Below, one piece after another: positions 36,725 to 45,440 of a stretch of DNA of 64,000 nucleotides. Source of the DNA: Burkholderiales bacterium (lineage in GTDB: Bacteria > Pseudomonadota > Gammaproteobacteria > Burkholderiales > Burkholderiaceae_C); the NCBI GenBank assembly GCA_003963115.1, contig RXJQ01000033.1, positions 1-64,000 of the forward strand, read 5' to 3'. Under the pieces are notes generated by a model. That model worked only from the letters and a program-made list of their open reading frames with translations, did not search any database and was not told where the DNA came from. Position numbers and translations under genes: made by a program. Each line of letters opens with the position of its first letter. The stretch's first letter is position 1.

Positions 36725-37291
36725 TTACTTGCCCGTTGAAGCACTGCTACCCGCGTTACCCAGATTGGCCAGCTCGCGCTTGAGCGCCGCCACATTGGCC
36801 TCGCGACGTGTGACCTCAGCCTTCATCTCGTTGACCCGGTCCTGGTATTTTTGATAATTGCGCTCATCGCCTTTGCGGTCGGGCTGGCCGTTGTTGTATT
36901 CCTTTTGCAGGGTCGCCAGCGCTTCTTCTTCCTTGCGCAATTCGGCTTCCAGGATCTTGCGGCGGTCGGTGTCGCGGGCCTTCTGGTCGTCGGACGATAC
37001 CTTTTCGCCTGAGCCGCTTCCCGTTGTGCGAGCGCCCGTTCCTTTCGGGATGACCGACTGGATCACGGTGATGGGGGCGCCATCCAGCGTCTTGCAGCCC
37101 TTTTCCTGCGCCTCCTTGGCTGTCAGCGCATCGGTGTAGAGATTGCCTGGACAGCGGTAGACAGGCTTGTCATCGGCATGCACGACGCCCTGGGCCGTCA
37201 AGAGCAGAGCCACAGCCGCCAATCCCCGGCACCAGCCGGCACGCTTGAAGGTGTCCCGGGGCAATGCAAGCTCAGCTAGGTGGTAGGCCAT
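36725..37291 (-). CDS. DUF4124-like periplasmic coiled-coil protein between glnA and ntrB
   Basis: The start ATG 37291 gives 188 aa with a signal peptide (GLAAVALLLTAQGVVHA). A short N-terminal region follows, VYRCPGNLYTDALTAKEAQEKGCKTL, which resembles DUF4124 Cys-containing modules (YRCxxxxYTD...GC). A long charged coiled coil comes next (about residues 100-180: RKILEAELRKEEEALATLQK). No enzymatic motif is seen. Genes of this kind sit between glnA and ntrB in several Burkholderiales, as I recall, but the function is unknown. It is separated from glnA by a terminator and 6 bp from ntrB. Confidence 0.75.
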   Translation of the reverse strand: MAYHLAELALPRDTFKRAGWCRGLAAVALLLTAQGVVHADDKPVYRCPGNLYTDALTAKEAQEKGCKTLDGAPITVIQSVIPKGTGARTTGSGSGEKVSSDDQKARDTDRRKILEAELRKEEEALATLQKEYNNGQPDRKGDERNYQKYQDRVNEMKAEVTRREANVAALKRELANLGNAGSSASTGK

Positions 37292-37400
37292 ATCCGTCGT
37301 GGTGGTCAGTTGTGGCGCCAGTATGCCCTCAAGCCCGGGGCCGCGGTCAAGCGCACCAAACTGCGGCCTGCAAAGCCGCCAGCAGGCGTTGCGGAAAAGA

Positions 37401-37426
37401 AAAAGGGCGACTCGCGCCGCCCTTTT
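37401..37426 (-). terminator. Intrinsic terminator after glnA
   Basis: On the minus strand AAAAGGGCG, an 8-nt loop and CGCCCTTTT, followed by TCTTTT. It would end most glnA transcripts, leaving the ntrBC part to read-through or a separate promoter. Confidence 0.85.
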
Positions 37427-37465
37427 GCAGATGGGCTCTTGCGAGCCCGGCTGTGTCCGCAAGGA

Positions 37466-38884
37466 TCACAGCGCGTAGTACATGTCGTACTCGACAGGAT
37501 GAGTGGCCATGCGAAAGCGCGTGACTTCCTGCATCTTCAGCTCGATGTAGGCATCGAGGTAGGCATCGGTGAACACGCCGCCCTTGGTCAGGAACGCGCG
37601 GTCCTTGTCCAGGTATTCCAGAGCCTGATCCAGGCTGTGGCAGACGGTCGGCACCAGTGCGTCCTCTTCGGGCGGCAGGTGGTAAAGGTCCTTCGTGGCG
37701 GCTTCGCCAGGATGGATCTTGTTTTCCACGCCGTCCAGACCTGCCATCATCAGTGCGGTGAAGGCCAGGTAGGGGTTGGCGGAAGGATCGGGGAAGCGCG
37801 CCTCGATACGACGGCCCTTGGGGTTGGCCACGTAAGGAATACGGATCGATGCCGAGCGGTTCTTGGCCGAATAAGCCAGCTTCACCGGGGCTTCAAAGCC
37901 GGGCACCAGACGCTTGTACGAATTCGTACCGGGGTTGGTGATGGCGTTGAGGGCACGGGCGTGCTTGATGATGCCACCGATGTAGTACAGCGCGAATTCG
38001 CTCAGACCAGCGTAGCCTTCGCCAGCGAACAGGTTCTTGCCATCCTTCCAGATGGACTGGTGAACGTGCATGCCGGAACCGTTGTCGCCCACGAGGGGCT
38101 TGGGCATGAAGGTGGCGGTCTTGCCGTAAGCATGGGCCACGTTCGTGATCACATACTTTTGCAGTTGCAGCCAGTCGGCGCGCTGGGTCAGCGTGGCGAA
38201 CTTGGTGCCGATTTCCATCTGGCCGGCGTTGGCCACTTCGTGGTGGTGCACTTCAACGGGAATGCCCAGCGATTCGAGGATCAGGCACATTTCCGAACGC
38301 ATGTCCTGGCCTGAGTCGACCGGGGGCACGGGGAAGTAGCCACCCTTCACGGAAGGACGGTAGCCGCTGTTGCCGTGCTCGTATTCCTTGGACGAGTTCC
38401 AGGCGCCTTCTTCGGATTCGATCTTGAAGAAGCTGCCGGACATCTCGTTGCCCCAGCGCACGCTGTCGAACACGAAGAACTCGGGCTCAGGACCGAAGTA
38501 GGCAGCGTCGCCCAGGCCGGAGGCCTTCAGGTAGGCTTCAGCGCGCTTGGCCAGCGAGCGGGGATCGCGCTCGTAGGGCTTGCCGTCGGTGGGGTCGATC
38601 ACGTCGCAAGACAGGATCAGGGTCGGCTCTTCGAAGAAGGGGTCGATGTTGGCGGTATTGGGGTCCGGCATCAGCAGCATGTCGGATGCTTCGATACCCT
38701 TCCAGCCGGCGATGGACGAACCGTCGAAGGCATGGCCCGAGGTGAACTTGTCTTCGTCGAAGTGGGAAACGGGCACGGAAACGTGCTGTTCTTTGCCACG
38801 GGTGTCAGTGAAGCGGAAGTCAACGAACTTGACTTCGTTGTCCTTCACCAGCTTCATCACGTCGGCGACGGTCTTGTTGGCCAT
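37466..38884 (-). CDS. glnA: Glutamine synthetase type I
   Basis: At 472 aa it is a dodecameric GSI that makes glutamine from glutamate, ammonia and ATP. Motifs: FDGSSIAGW (GS signature 1 region), [40 protein letters not shown] (ATP-binding) and the adenylylation loop [10 protein letters not shown] (Tyr close to residue 401). The enzyme should therefore be controlled by GlnE as well as by NtrC. The upstream region holds a sigma-54-like promoter and NtrC-like sites. A terminator follows 40 bp after the stop. Confidence 0.98.
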   Translation of the reverse strand: MANKTVADVMKLVKDNEVKFVDFRFTDTRGKEQHVSVPVSHFDEDKFTSGHAFDGSSIAGWKGIEASDMLLMPDPNTANIDPFFEEPTLILSCDVIDPTDGKPYERDPRSLAKRAEAYLKASGLGDAAYFGPEPEFFVFDSVRWGNEMSGSFFKIESEEGAWNSSKEYEHGNSGYRPSVKGGYFPVPPVDSGQDMRSEMCLILESLGIPVEVHHHEVANAGQMEIGTKFATLTQRADWLQLQKYVITNVAHAYGKTATFMPKPLVGDNGSGMHVHQSIWKDGKNLFAGEGYAGLSEFALYYIGGIIKHARALNAITNPGTNSYKRLVPGFEAPVKLAYSAKNRSASIRIPYVANPKGRRIEARFPDPSANPYLAFTALMMAGLDGVENKIHPGEAATKDLYHLPPEEDALVPTVCHSLDQALEYLDKDRAFLTKGGVFTDAYLDAYIELKMQEVTRFRMATHPVEYDMYYAL

Positions 38885-39194
38885 CAGATGCTCCTAGCAA
38901 GAGGCTTTGTGTGATTGCAGAATTTGAAATGGGTCTGTTTCAAGATCAGAAACAGCGCGCAGTGTAATAGCAGAAAGCATGCCTCCCGTCTGAGGCAACG
39001 CAGGCTTTGCCTTGCGCGCAAGGGGAAACCCTCAATTAATTTGCACCGAAGCGGACCATGGCGACCGATTCAACATGCACTCGAAGATGACAACTTCTGG
39101 ATGGCGAAAGCATCCAGATGGGGCTTGCCAAGGGTAAGTGGCTCACCGCGGCCTCAATTTGCACATATATGGTGCATATTTCAGGCAAACATGT
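38885..39194. other. glnA upstream intergenic region (310 bp)
   Basis: No gene is seen. It holds the glnA 5' UTR, the sigma-54-like promoter (38969-38984), a perfect 14-bp palindrome CCTTGCGCGCAAGG at 39010-39023 of unknown meaning, and the first NtrC-like site (39160-39176). Confidence 0.7.
38969..38984 (-). promoter_or_regulatory. Candidate sigma-54 promoter of glnA
   Basis: On the minus strand AGGCATGCTTTCTGCT has GG and GC separated by exactly 10 bases and matches much of the TGGCAY-N6-TTGC consensus. It would give a 5' UTR of about 75 nt. It lies between glnA and the NtrC-like palindromes, as expected for an enhancer-dependent promoter. Mismatches (A for T at -26, C for T at -14) limit certainty. 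Confidence 0.55.
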
Positions 39195-39238
39195 TCACTG
39201 CACCAATGTTGGACCAATTTTCGCACCAACATTGGACA
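39160..39238. promoter_or_regulatory. Cluster of NtrC-like binding sites upstream of glnA
   Basis: Site 1, TGCACATATATGGTGCA (39160-39176), is a perfect TGCAC-N7-GTGCA palindrome. Site 2, TGCACCAATGTTGGACCA (39199-39216), matches the TGCACCA...TGGTGCA consensus with few changes. Site 3, CGCACCAACATTGGACA (39222-39238), is weaker. They lie about 200-270 bp upstream of the proposed glnA start point. Sites 2 and 3 are inside the 3' end of the neighbouring gene. Together with ntrBC downstream they suggest a classical NtrC enhancer. Confidence 0.65.
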
Positions 39239-39989
39239 ACCCTTGCAACAAGTAGGCAAAGGCCGCCTCGACCTCTTGCGCACCACCTTTGACACCCAGT
39301 TCGATGTGGCGGCCATGCACGGGATGGTCCACGCTGGGCAGGCTGAACACTTTCACGGGCGCATAACGCGCCTCGATATCGACCATCAAGGGCGTGAGCA
39401 CCGACTCGATGGCACCGTAAACGATCACCGCCTTGCTCGCCTGCACCGCCCGGCCATGGAGATCGGCGTGCAGGTGGTCGAGCGCCCAGGCCATCATCGG
39501 CCAGGCCATCACCGGAAAACCCGGCAGGAAATGCACGCGGCCCAGCAGGCTGAAGCCCGGAATCTGGTTGTAGGGGTTGGGGATGATGGTGGCGCCCACA
39601 GGAAAAAAGCCCATCTGCAGGCGGCGCTGCGTGTCGGCCGAATCCGGCTCGAAGGGCTTGCCCTCCTGCTCGGCCAGCGCCCGACAGCGCGCCAGGATCA
39701 GTTCCCGCGCCTCGGGGTGCAGCCCCAGTTCTGCGCCCCATGCACGGCCGGCACAGGCGCGCGTGTGGTCATCCGGCGTGGCGCCGATCCCGCCAAAGGA
39801 AAAGACGACATCCCCGCTGTCCAGCGCATGCCGGATGTCCGCCGTGATGCGGTCGGGCTCATCGCCCACGTAACGCGCCCAGGAAACGGCCAGGCCACGT
39901 GCCGACAGCAATTCGATGGACTTGGCCAGGTGCTTGTCTTCGCGCCGACCGCTAAGGATCTCGTCGCCGATGATGATCAGGCCAGTCAT
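39195..39989 (-). CDS. Competence/damage-inducible protein A-type (CinA N-terminal, MoaB/Mog-like) protein
   Basis: The start ATG 39989 overlaps the stop of the upstream gene (ATGA); 264 aa. MTGLIIIGDEILSGRREDKHL and FSFGGIGATPDDHTRA are the molybdopterin-binding MoCF domain signatures (GDEILSG, GGxGxTxDDxT) seen in CinA and MoaB. The C-terminal PncC deamidase domain of full CinA is missing. Members are linked to nicotinamide nucleotide or molybdopterin metabolism; the specific reaction here is unknown. Third gene of the AIM24-EI24-CinA-N unit. Confidence 0.88.
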   Translation of the reverse strand: MTGLIIIGDEILSGRREDKHLAKSIELLSARGLAVSWARYVGDEPDRITADIRHALDSGDVVFSFGGIGATPDDHTRACAGRAWGAELGLHPEARELILARCRALAEQEGKPFEPDSADTQRRLQMGFFPVGATIIPNPYNQIPGFSLLGRVHFLPGFPVMAWPMMAWALDHLHADLHGRAVQASKAVIVYGAIESVLTPLMVDIEARYAPVKVFSLPSVDHPVHGRHIELGVKGGAQEVEAAFAYLLQGLSNVGAKIGPTLVQ

Positions 39990-40828
39990 GTGGAAGGCTC
40001 CATGTCGATGATCTGGGCACCGCCTTGTGTGCCCAGACGTTGCGCCCGCAAGGCCTGCAGCAGGAAATGCGCGAACCAGAGGCTGGAATAGGCAAACACC
40101 AGCGTGTAGAGCCACACCGAGAGCACCAGCATGAAGGGTGCAAGCACCACCGTCAGGGCGCCCATCGCCCACAGTGCAGCCGGCGCGGCGCCAAGGTAGC
40201 CACACAGGATGCCCATGCACAGCAGGCTGCGGCGATGTTGCCTGAGCAAGGCGTCGCGCTCGGCGGGTGAGGCCAGATCGGCCAGGGTGTCGAACGCCAT
40301 CACGCGGTAGGTCAGCCAACCCCAGATGATGGGTGGCACCACCACCGCGAAAAGCGGTATCAGCCACAGAGGCAGGCTCAACAATAGCCACAGCATTGAA
40401 GTCAGCGATGCCCCCAGCGACCACAGCAGGGACCGCCACCAAGGCGTCGCCTGGCCAAGCGGGATGTCAGGGAAGCGCCGCTGCCGCACCAACTGGACCA
40501 GGGCTGGCGTCATCAAACCCGCCACCAGCAGCAGGCACAGCACGATGACCAGCGGCACCGCGATCAGCACGAGCAGAAACGGCGCCACGGCAGCCCGAAG
40601 GAAGCTCAGGCCCACGCCGTCCATCCAGCTCATCACGGTGTGGCTGATGCCCCAGGCATCGAGCGCATGCCGCACCGCCACCACGCCGGGCTCCCACCCG
40701 AACCAGGTCAACAAACCCAGGCTCACCGCCGCCAGGAACAGCGGCAGCAAGGAGAGGTAGATCACGCGGGGATGAAAGCAGTAGGCCAGCGCGCGCCAGG
40801 CCGAATCGATCACGGCTTGCACGTTCAC
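39986..40828 (-). CDS. EI24-domain (CysZ-like) membrane protein
   Basis: At 280 aa it has five to six hydrophobic helices. The conserved start AWRALAYCFHPRVIYLSLLPLF and the internal MAFDTLADLASPAERDALLRQHRR are typical of EI24/CysZ family members in betaproteobacteria. CysZ is a sulfate permease in E. coli, but this branch lies away from cys genes, so transport of sulfate is not supported by context. It overlaps both neighbours (40825-40828 and 39986-39989), indicating tight translational coupling. Confidence 0.85.
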   Translation of the reverse strand: MNVQAVIDSAWRALAYCFHPRVIYLSLLPLFLAAVSLGLLTWFGWEPGVVAVRHALDAWGISHTVMSWMDGVGLSFLRAAVAPFLLVLIAVPLVIVLCLLLVAGLMTPALVQLVRQRRFPDIPLGQATPWWRSLLWSLGASLTSMLWLLLSLPLWLIPLFAVVVPPIIWGWLTYRVMAFDTLADLASPAERDALLRQHRRSLLCMGILCGYLGAAPAALWAMGALTVVLAPFMLVLSVWLYTLVFAYSSLWFAHFLLQALRAQRLGTQGGAQIIDMEPST

Positions 40829-41637
40829 TCGTTGTCACCCAGCACCGAACCCAGCAAACCGCCCGCACCCAGGCTGCCCAGCAGGCTGCTTTCCTCGCGG
40901 CCACCTCCGCCAGTTTGCGGCGCCGCAGCAAAGATGCGCGAGGCCAGACGCGAGAAAGGCAGGCTTTGCAGCCACACATGGCCAGGCCCGGTCATCTTGG
41001 CCAGGAACACGCCCTCGCCGCCGAACAACGCCGTCTTGATCTTGCCCACGTACTGGATATCGAAGTCCACGCCCGTCGTGTAGGCCACCACGCAGCCGGT
41101 GTCGACGAACACGGTTTCACCGGGCTTCAGCTCACGACGCACCACGGTGCCGCCTGCATGCACGAAGGCCAGGCCGTCACCATCGAGTCTTTGCATGATG
41201 AAACCTTCGCCGCCGAAGAATCCGGCTCCCAGCCGCTTCTGGAAGGCGATGCCCAGCGTCACGCCACGCGCCGCGCACAGGAAGGCGTCCTTCTGGCAAA
41301 TGAGCGTACCGCCCAGTTGCTTGAGGTCCATCGGCAGGATCTTGCCCGGGTAAGGTGCGGCGAAGGCCACGCGCTTCTTGCCACTGCCCTGGTTGGTGTA
41401 GATCGTCGTGAACAGGCTTTCGCCCGTGATCAGGCGCTTGCCCGCGCCCAGCAGCTTGCCGAACAAACCGCTTTGTTGCTGCGAGCCATCACCGAACACC
41501 GTGTCCATCTCGATGTCGGCATCCATGAACATCATGCTGCCCGCCTCACCAATGGCCGCCTCCCCTGGGTCAAGCTCCACCTCGACGAACTGCATCTCGG
41601 CGCCCTTGATCTCGTAGTCCACCACATCCATGGCCAT
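40825..41637 (-). CDS. AIM24/TIGR00266 family protein
   Basis: This 270-aa beta-helix-like protein carries family strings: AEMQFVEVELDPGEAAIGEAGSM (start), GGEGFIMQRLDGDGLAFVHAGG (middle) and YVGKIKTALFGGEGVFLAKM near the C-terminus, then a Gly-rich tail. AIM24 homologues affect mitochondrial inner-membrane organisation in yeast; the bacterial role is unknown. It is the first gene of a three-gene overlapping unit and is divergent from the GGDEF gene. Confidence 0.88.
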   Translation of the reverse strand: MAMDVVDYEIKGAEMQFVEVELDPGEAAIGEAGSMMFMDADIEMDTVFGDGSQQQSGLFGKLLGAGKRLITGESLFTTIYTNQGSGKKRVAFAAPYPGKILPMDLKQLGGTLICQKDAFLCAARGVTLGIAFQKRLGAGFFGGEGFIMQRLDGDGLAFVHAGGTVVRRELKPGETVFVDTGCVVAYTTGVDFDIQYVGKIKTALFGGEGVFLAKMTGPGHVWLQSLPFSRLASRIFAAAPQTGGGGREESSLLGSLGAGGLLGSVLGDNE

Positions 41638-41802
41638 AGAAGTCTTCTCCTGGCTGTCAAGACCCCGACAGTGCGGGATTCACGGACAGCGTTGCATACG
41701 CGAGAATCCCCGGCACATAAGAGAACTGTGCAGGGGTACCATGAGGGAGGATTCTGTCCGACTTCCGGACGTCATGTTGCGACCACGCCGTTCCACGCCG
41801 CA

Positions 41803-43038
41803 ATGACCTTTTTCTTTCCCCTCCATCTGCCTACCCTGACCCTGGTCACGGGGGTGGTGCTCTTCATGGCTGCCGGCATCATGACGCTGGTGGGCGTGAC
41901 CCAGCGGACCTACCGGGGCTTCTGGTTCTGGACCGCCGCGCAGTGGGCCAATATGCTCAGCGCCCTGTGCCTGCTCTTCATTGCCCACTTTCCCTGGCTG
42001 ATCCCGATCACGGTGCTGCTGTCGCTGCAATGGCCGCTCACCATGCTGGCCGGCATGCGCCAGTTCTACATCCGCAGCAATTTCCGCACACCACCCTTGA
42101 CCGACCTGGCTGTGCTGCTGGGTGGCTTTGCCGTCTACATGCTGATCTGGCGAGAGAACCCCAATGACGTTGGGGCCCGCGTGGCCACCTTCAGCCTGAT
42201 CAATATCGGCTTCTACCTGTATGCCGCCTGGCAGGTGCACTCGATCCGCGACTGGCGCCAAAGCCCCTATCTCAAGGCCATCCTTTTCTTCCTGGTGGTC
42301 GCTGCGGGTTTTCAGGTGCCCCGCATGCTGGCGGCTTTCTCGGCCTGGGGCGTGCCCGTGGCCAACCCGGATCTCATCCAGCAGCCCATCGTGCTGATCG
42401 GGCTGGTGGCCGCGGTGATGTTCTCGGTCTACATGTGCCTGTTGCTGACCTATGAGCGCACGGAACAAGACCTGCGCGAATCGCACCGCCAGCTGCGCAT
42501 CATGGCCGACTTCGACATGCTTACACAGGTGCCCAACCGCCGCCACTTCAACGAGATGGCCGCACAGACGATTCGTCTGTGCCCGCCGGGCTCGTCGGCC
42601 CTGATGGTCTTCAACGTGGACCACTTCAAGCAGATCAACGACGAGGCCGGCCATGCCGGTGGCGACGAAGCGCTGAAGCTGGTGGCCAGCAGCGCCCGCA
42701 AGATCCTGCGCAGCCGCGACCTCGTGGGGCGGCTTGGTGGCGACGAGTTCGTGGCCATGCTGCCCAACACCACCATCAACGATGCCCTGCATGTGGCCGA
42801 CCGCATGGTGCGCCAGGTCGATCAAGGGCGTTCATCCCTGCAGCAAAAGCCGCTGAGCCTGAGCTTTGGCGTGGTGCAGATCCTGGCCGGCGAAAGCCTC
42901 CCCGACGCCACACACCGGGCTGACCAGGCCTTGCAGGAAGCCAAGCGACAAGGCCGTGGCCGTGCCGTGGCCGCCGAGCAAGCAGGCGCGGAAGGCGTGT
43001 TCACCACCGTGCGCACGCTGGGCATCAGCGAGGCCTGA
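41803..43038 (+). CDS. Membrane GGDEF-domain protein (putative diguanylate cyclase)
   Basis: The start ATG 41803 gives 411 aa. The first about 220 residues form six to seven membrane helices with no recognised sensor name. A short coiled coil (YERTEQDLRESHRQLRIMADF) leads to the GGDEF domain: DMLTQVPNRRHF, GGDEF at 312-316, and an inhibitory I-site RSRD (303-306) exactly five residues before it. The metal-binding motif normally DxDxFKxIND reads FNVDHFKQIND: Asn271 replaces the first Asp. The protein may therefore be weak or act as a c-di-GMP receptor. It is divergent from the AIM24 gene. Confidence 0.9.
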   Translation: MTFFFPLHLPTLTLVTGVVLFMAAGIMTLVGVTQRTYRGFWFWTAAQWANMLSALCLLFIAHFPWLIPITVLLSLQWPLTMLAGMRQFYIRSNFRTPPLTDLAVLLGGFAVYMLIWRENPNDVGARVATFSLINIGFYLYAAWQVHSIRDWRQSPYLKAILFFLVVAAGFQVPRMLAAFSAWGVPVANPDLIQQPIVLIGLVAAVMFSVYMCLLLTYERTEQDLRESHRQLRIMADFDMLTQVPNRRHFNEMAAQTIRLCPPGSSALMVFNVDHFKQINDEAGHAGGDEALKLVASSARKILRSRDLVGRLGGDEFVAMLPNTTINDALHVADRMVRQVDQGRSSLQQKPLSLSFGVVQILAGESLPDATHRADQALQEAKRQGRGRAVAAEQAGAEGVFTTVRTLGISEA

Positions 43039-43095
43039 GTCTCACCAGGCCTGACGTCCCCCTTCTCCCTGCCCGCTCAGGCGACAATTCGCCCC

Positions 43096-44400
43096 ATGTC
43101 CCAATTCGATGTCGTTGTGATCGGTGCAGGTGCGGCCGGTCTGTTTTGCGCCGGTGTGGTGGGCCAGCGTGGCCTGAAGGTGCTGCTGCTGGACCACGCC
43201 AGCAAGGTGGCCGAGAAGATCCGCATCTCGGGCGGCGGGCGCTGCAACTTCACCAACCGTGATGCCGGCCCCGCCAACTTCCTGGGCGAGAACCCGCACT
43301 TCTGCCGCTCGGCCCTGGCGGGCTTTACACCCCAAGATTTTTTGCGTCTCGTCGAGCGGCATGGCATCGCCTGGCACGAAAAACACAAGGGCCAGCTCTT
43401 TTGCGACCATCGCGCCGACGACATCATCCAGATGCTGCTCAAGGAATGCGATGCCGGCGGCGTGGTCCGCAAGCAGCCCTGCGCCGTGCATGCCGTTCGC
43501 CCCGTGTCGTCAAGCGTGCCGGCATCGTCCGAACCCACGCGCTTCGAGCTGGACACCGACATGGGCCTGGTCAAGGCGCACCAGGTCGTGATCGCCACGG
43601 GCGGCCTGTCGATTCCCAAGATCGGTGCGACGGACTTTGGCCAAAGGCTGGCGGCCCAACTGGGGCATCGCATCGTACCGCTGCGCCCCGCCCTGGTCCC
43701 CTTGACCTTTTCGGCTGGCGAGTGGGCGCCTTTCGCCGAGCTGTCCGGCCTGTCGCTGGAAGTCGAGATCAGCACGCCCGTCACCACGCTGCCCGAAGGT
43801 GGCAAACGCAAGAAGGCCGCCCCCATTGTCTTTCTGGAAGACCTGCTGTTCACGCACCGGGGTTTGAGTGGCCCGGCCGTGCTGCAGATATCGAGCTACT
43901 GGCAGCTCGGCCAGCCCCTGCACATCAACCTCGCCCCGCAGCGCAACCTGGCGGGCAGCCTCAAGCAGGCCAAGTCCGGCTCGCGCAAGCAGTTGTCCAC
44001 GCAATGGGGCCTCAGCCTGGGCGAAACCGTGCCGCAACGCCTGGCCCAGACCTGGCTGGCCCAGATGGCGCATCAGCACCCCACGCTGCGTGCCGATGCC
44101 CCGCTGGCCGAGCTCAAGGACAAAGACCTTGACCTGCTCGGCCAGTCCGCCAATGCCTGGGCCATCACGCCCAATGGCTCGGAAGGCTATGCCAAGGCCG
44201 AAGTCACCGCAGGCGGCGTCGACACACGCGACCTCAGCTCGCAGACCATGGAGAGCAAACTCGTGCCCGGCCTCTACTTCATCGGCGAGGTCGTCGACGT
44301 GACCGGCTGGCTGGGGGGCTACAACTTCCAGTGGGCCTGGGCCAGCGCGATGGCCTGTGCGCGGGCACTGGAATCGCGTATGGCATTGCAACAGGATTGA
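43096..44400 (+). CDS. HI0933/BaiN-type NAD(P)/FAD-dependent oxidoreductase
   Basis: At 434 aa it has the N-terminal FAD Rossmann motif VVVIGAGAAGLFCAGVVG. The family signature VAEKIRISGGGRCNFTNRD is present, with a second nucleotide-binding ATGGLSIPKIGATDFG, and a C-terminal GLYFIGEVVDVTGWLGGYNFQWAWASA. The family includes BaiN and proteins of unknown substrate (YhiN, HI0933). The stop codon lies inside the left arm of the palindromic element starting at 44397. Confidence 0.93.
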   Translation: MSQFDVVVIGAGAAGLFCAGVVGQRGLKVLLLDHASKVAEKIRISGGGRCNFTNRDAGPANFLGENPHFCRSALAGFTPQDFLRLVERHGIAWHEKHKGQLFCDHRADDIIQMLLKECDAGGVVRKQPCAVHAVRPVSSSVPASSEPTRFELDTDMGLVKAHQVVIATGGLSIPKIGATDFGQRLAAQLGHRIVPLRPALVPLTFSAGEWAPFAELSGLSLEVEISTPVTTLPEGGKRKKAAPIVFLEDLLFTHRGLSGPAVLQISSYWQLGQPLHINLAPQRNLAGSLKQAKSGSRKQLSTQWGLSLGETVPQRLAQTWLAQMAHQHPTLRADAPLAELKDKDLDLLGQSANAWAITPNGSEGYAKAEVTAGGVDTRDLSSQTMESKLVPGLYFIGEVVDVTGWLGGYNFQWAWASAMACARALESRMALQQD

Positions 44401-44679
44401 GGCAATGCTGAACAAGCCCCCGCCATGCGCATTCGCCCCAAATCGGGATGAGTGGCTTGCCAACATCGTGCGGCATGTGCTGATGGCACATGCAAGCGAT
44501 TTGGTGAGCCAATCGCCCGATTTGGGTCGAACCCCTCCGGGGGCGGGCCTTTGCGGGCGATCCGCTGCGTTCCAAAACAGGGTGCGGGCCACCACAGCCC
44601 GCACCCTGTTTTGCGCCTGGCGGCTCATCCCGCAAAGATCCCGCCGCGCACGGCGCGGACTTGTTCAGCATTGCCTTAA
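44397..44679. repeat. 283-bp palindromic (MITE/REPIN-like) element with nested hairpins
   Basis: The ends are inverted copies matching at 19 of 20 bases (44397-44416 and 44660-44679; GGCAATGCTGAACAAG / CTTGTTCAGCATTGCC), with weaker pairing further inward. Inside are a perfect 17-bp hairpin (CAAAACAGGGTGCGGGC, 44574-44590, 7-nt loop), an enclosing CTTTGCGGG/CCCGCAAAG (44549-44557 and 44629-44637), a CCCAAATCGGG pair (44437-44447 and 44516-44526) and GCATGTGC/GCACATGC (44473-44493). It fills the gap between the flavoprotein gene and ubiE, and no convincing gene is seen in it. Confidence 0.75.
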
Positions 44680-44690
44680 GATGCCGCTCC

Positions 44691-45422
44691 ATGAGCAACA
44701 CGCACTTCGGTTTTCAGCAGGTTGACGAGTCCAAGAAGGCGCAGCGCGTTCGCGGCGTGTTCGACTCGGTCGCCAGCAAGTACGACATCATGAACGACCT
44801 GATGTCGATGGGTCTGCATCGCCTGTGGAAGGCCTACACGATCGCTGCCAGCGGCGTGCGCGAAGGCCACAAGGTGCTGGACATCGCCGGTGGCACGGGC
44901 GACCTGTCCGAAGCGTTTGCCAAGCGCGTGGGCAGCACCGGCATGGTGGTCCACACCGACATCAACGAGGCCATGCTCAGCACCGGCCGCGACCGCCTGC
45001 TCAACACCGGCATGGCCCTGCCCACCACCCTGTGCGACGCCGAGAAGCTGCCCTTCCCCACCGGCACCTTCGACATCGTCACGGTGGCCTTCGGCCTGCG
45101 CAACATGACGCACAAGGACCTGGCGCTGGCCGAAATGTGCCGCGTGCTCAAGCCTGGCGGGCGCCTGCTGGTGCTGGAGTTCTCGAAGGTCGCCAAGCCA
45201 CTGGAAAAGGCCTACGACTGGTACTCGTTCAAGATCCTGCCCAAGCTGGGGCAATTCGTGGCGGGCGACTCGGCCAGTTACCAGTACCTGGCCGAATCCA
45301 TCCGCATGCACCCCGATCAGGCCACGCTCAAGGCCATGATGAAGCAGGCAGGCTTCGGCCACGTCGATGTGCACAACATGACCGGTGGCGTCGTGGCCCT
45401 GCACATGGGCATCAAGTGCTGA
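44691..45422 (+). CDS. ubiE: UbiE/COQ5-type ubiquinone/menaquinone methyltransferase
   Basis: The start ATG 44691, giving [16 protein letters not shown] (243 aa), is preferred because the longer frame runs into the palindromic element. SAM-binding motif I is [18 protein letters not shown], and the UbiE signatures [19 protein letters not shown] and [24 protein letters not shown] are present. The enzyme C-methylates the benzoquinol ring in ubiquinone (and menaquinone) synthesis. The gene is followed closely by a convergent chalcone-isomerase-like gene. Confidence 0.96.
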   Translation: MSNTHFGFQQVDESKKAQRVRGVFDSVASKYDIMNDLMSMGLHRLWKAYTIAASGVREGHKVLDIAGGTGDLSEAFAKRVGSTGMVVHTDINEAMLSTGRDRLLNTGMALPTTLCDAEKLPFPTGTFDIVTVAFGLRNMTHKDLALAEMCRVLKPGGRLLVLEFSKVAKPLEKAYDWYSFKILPKLGQFVAGDSASYQYLAESIRMHPDQATLKAMMKQAGFGHVDVHNMTGGVVALHMGIKC

Positions 45423-45440
45423 TGCCCTGAAACTGCTCGA

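Noticed and set aside
39010-39023. Palindrome CCTTGCGCGCAAGG upstream of glnA as an operator
   Set aside because: It is perfect but short and GC-rich, with no known regulator match; chance occurrence is plausible, so it is only mentioned in the gap note.
44357-44725. 122-codon frame through the palindromic element
   Set aside because: It starts inside the flavoprotein gene, runs through inverted repeats and overlaps the ubiE start; its codons are set by the palindromes.
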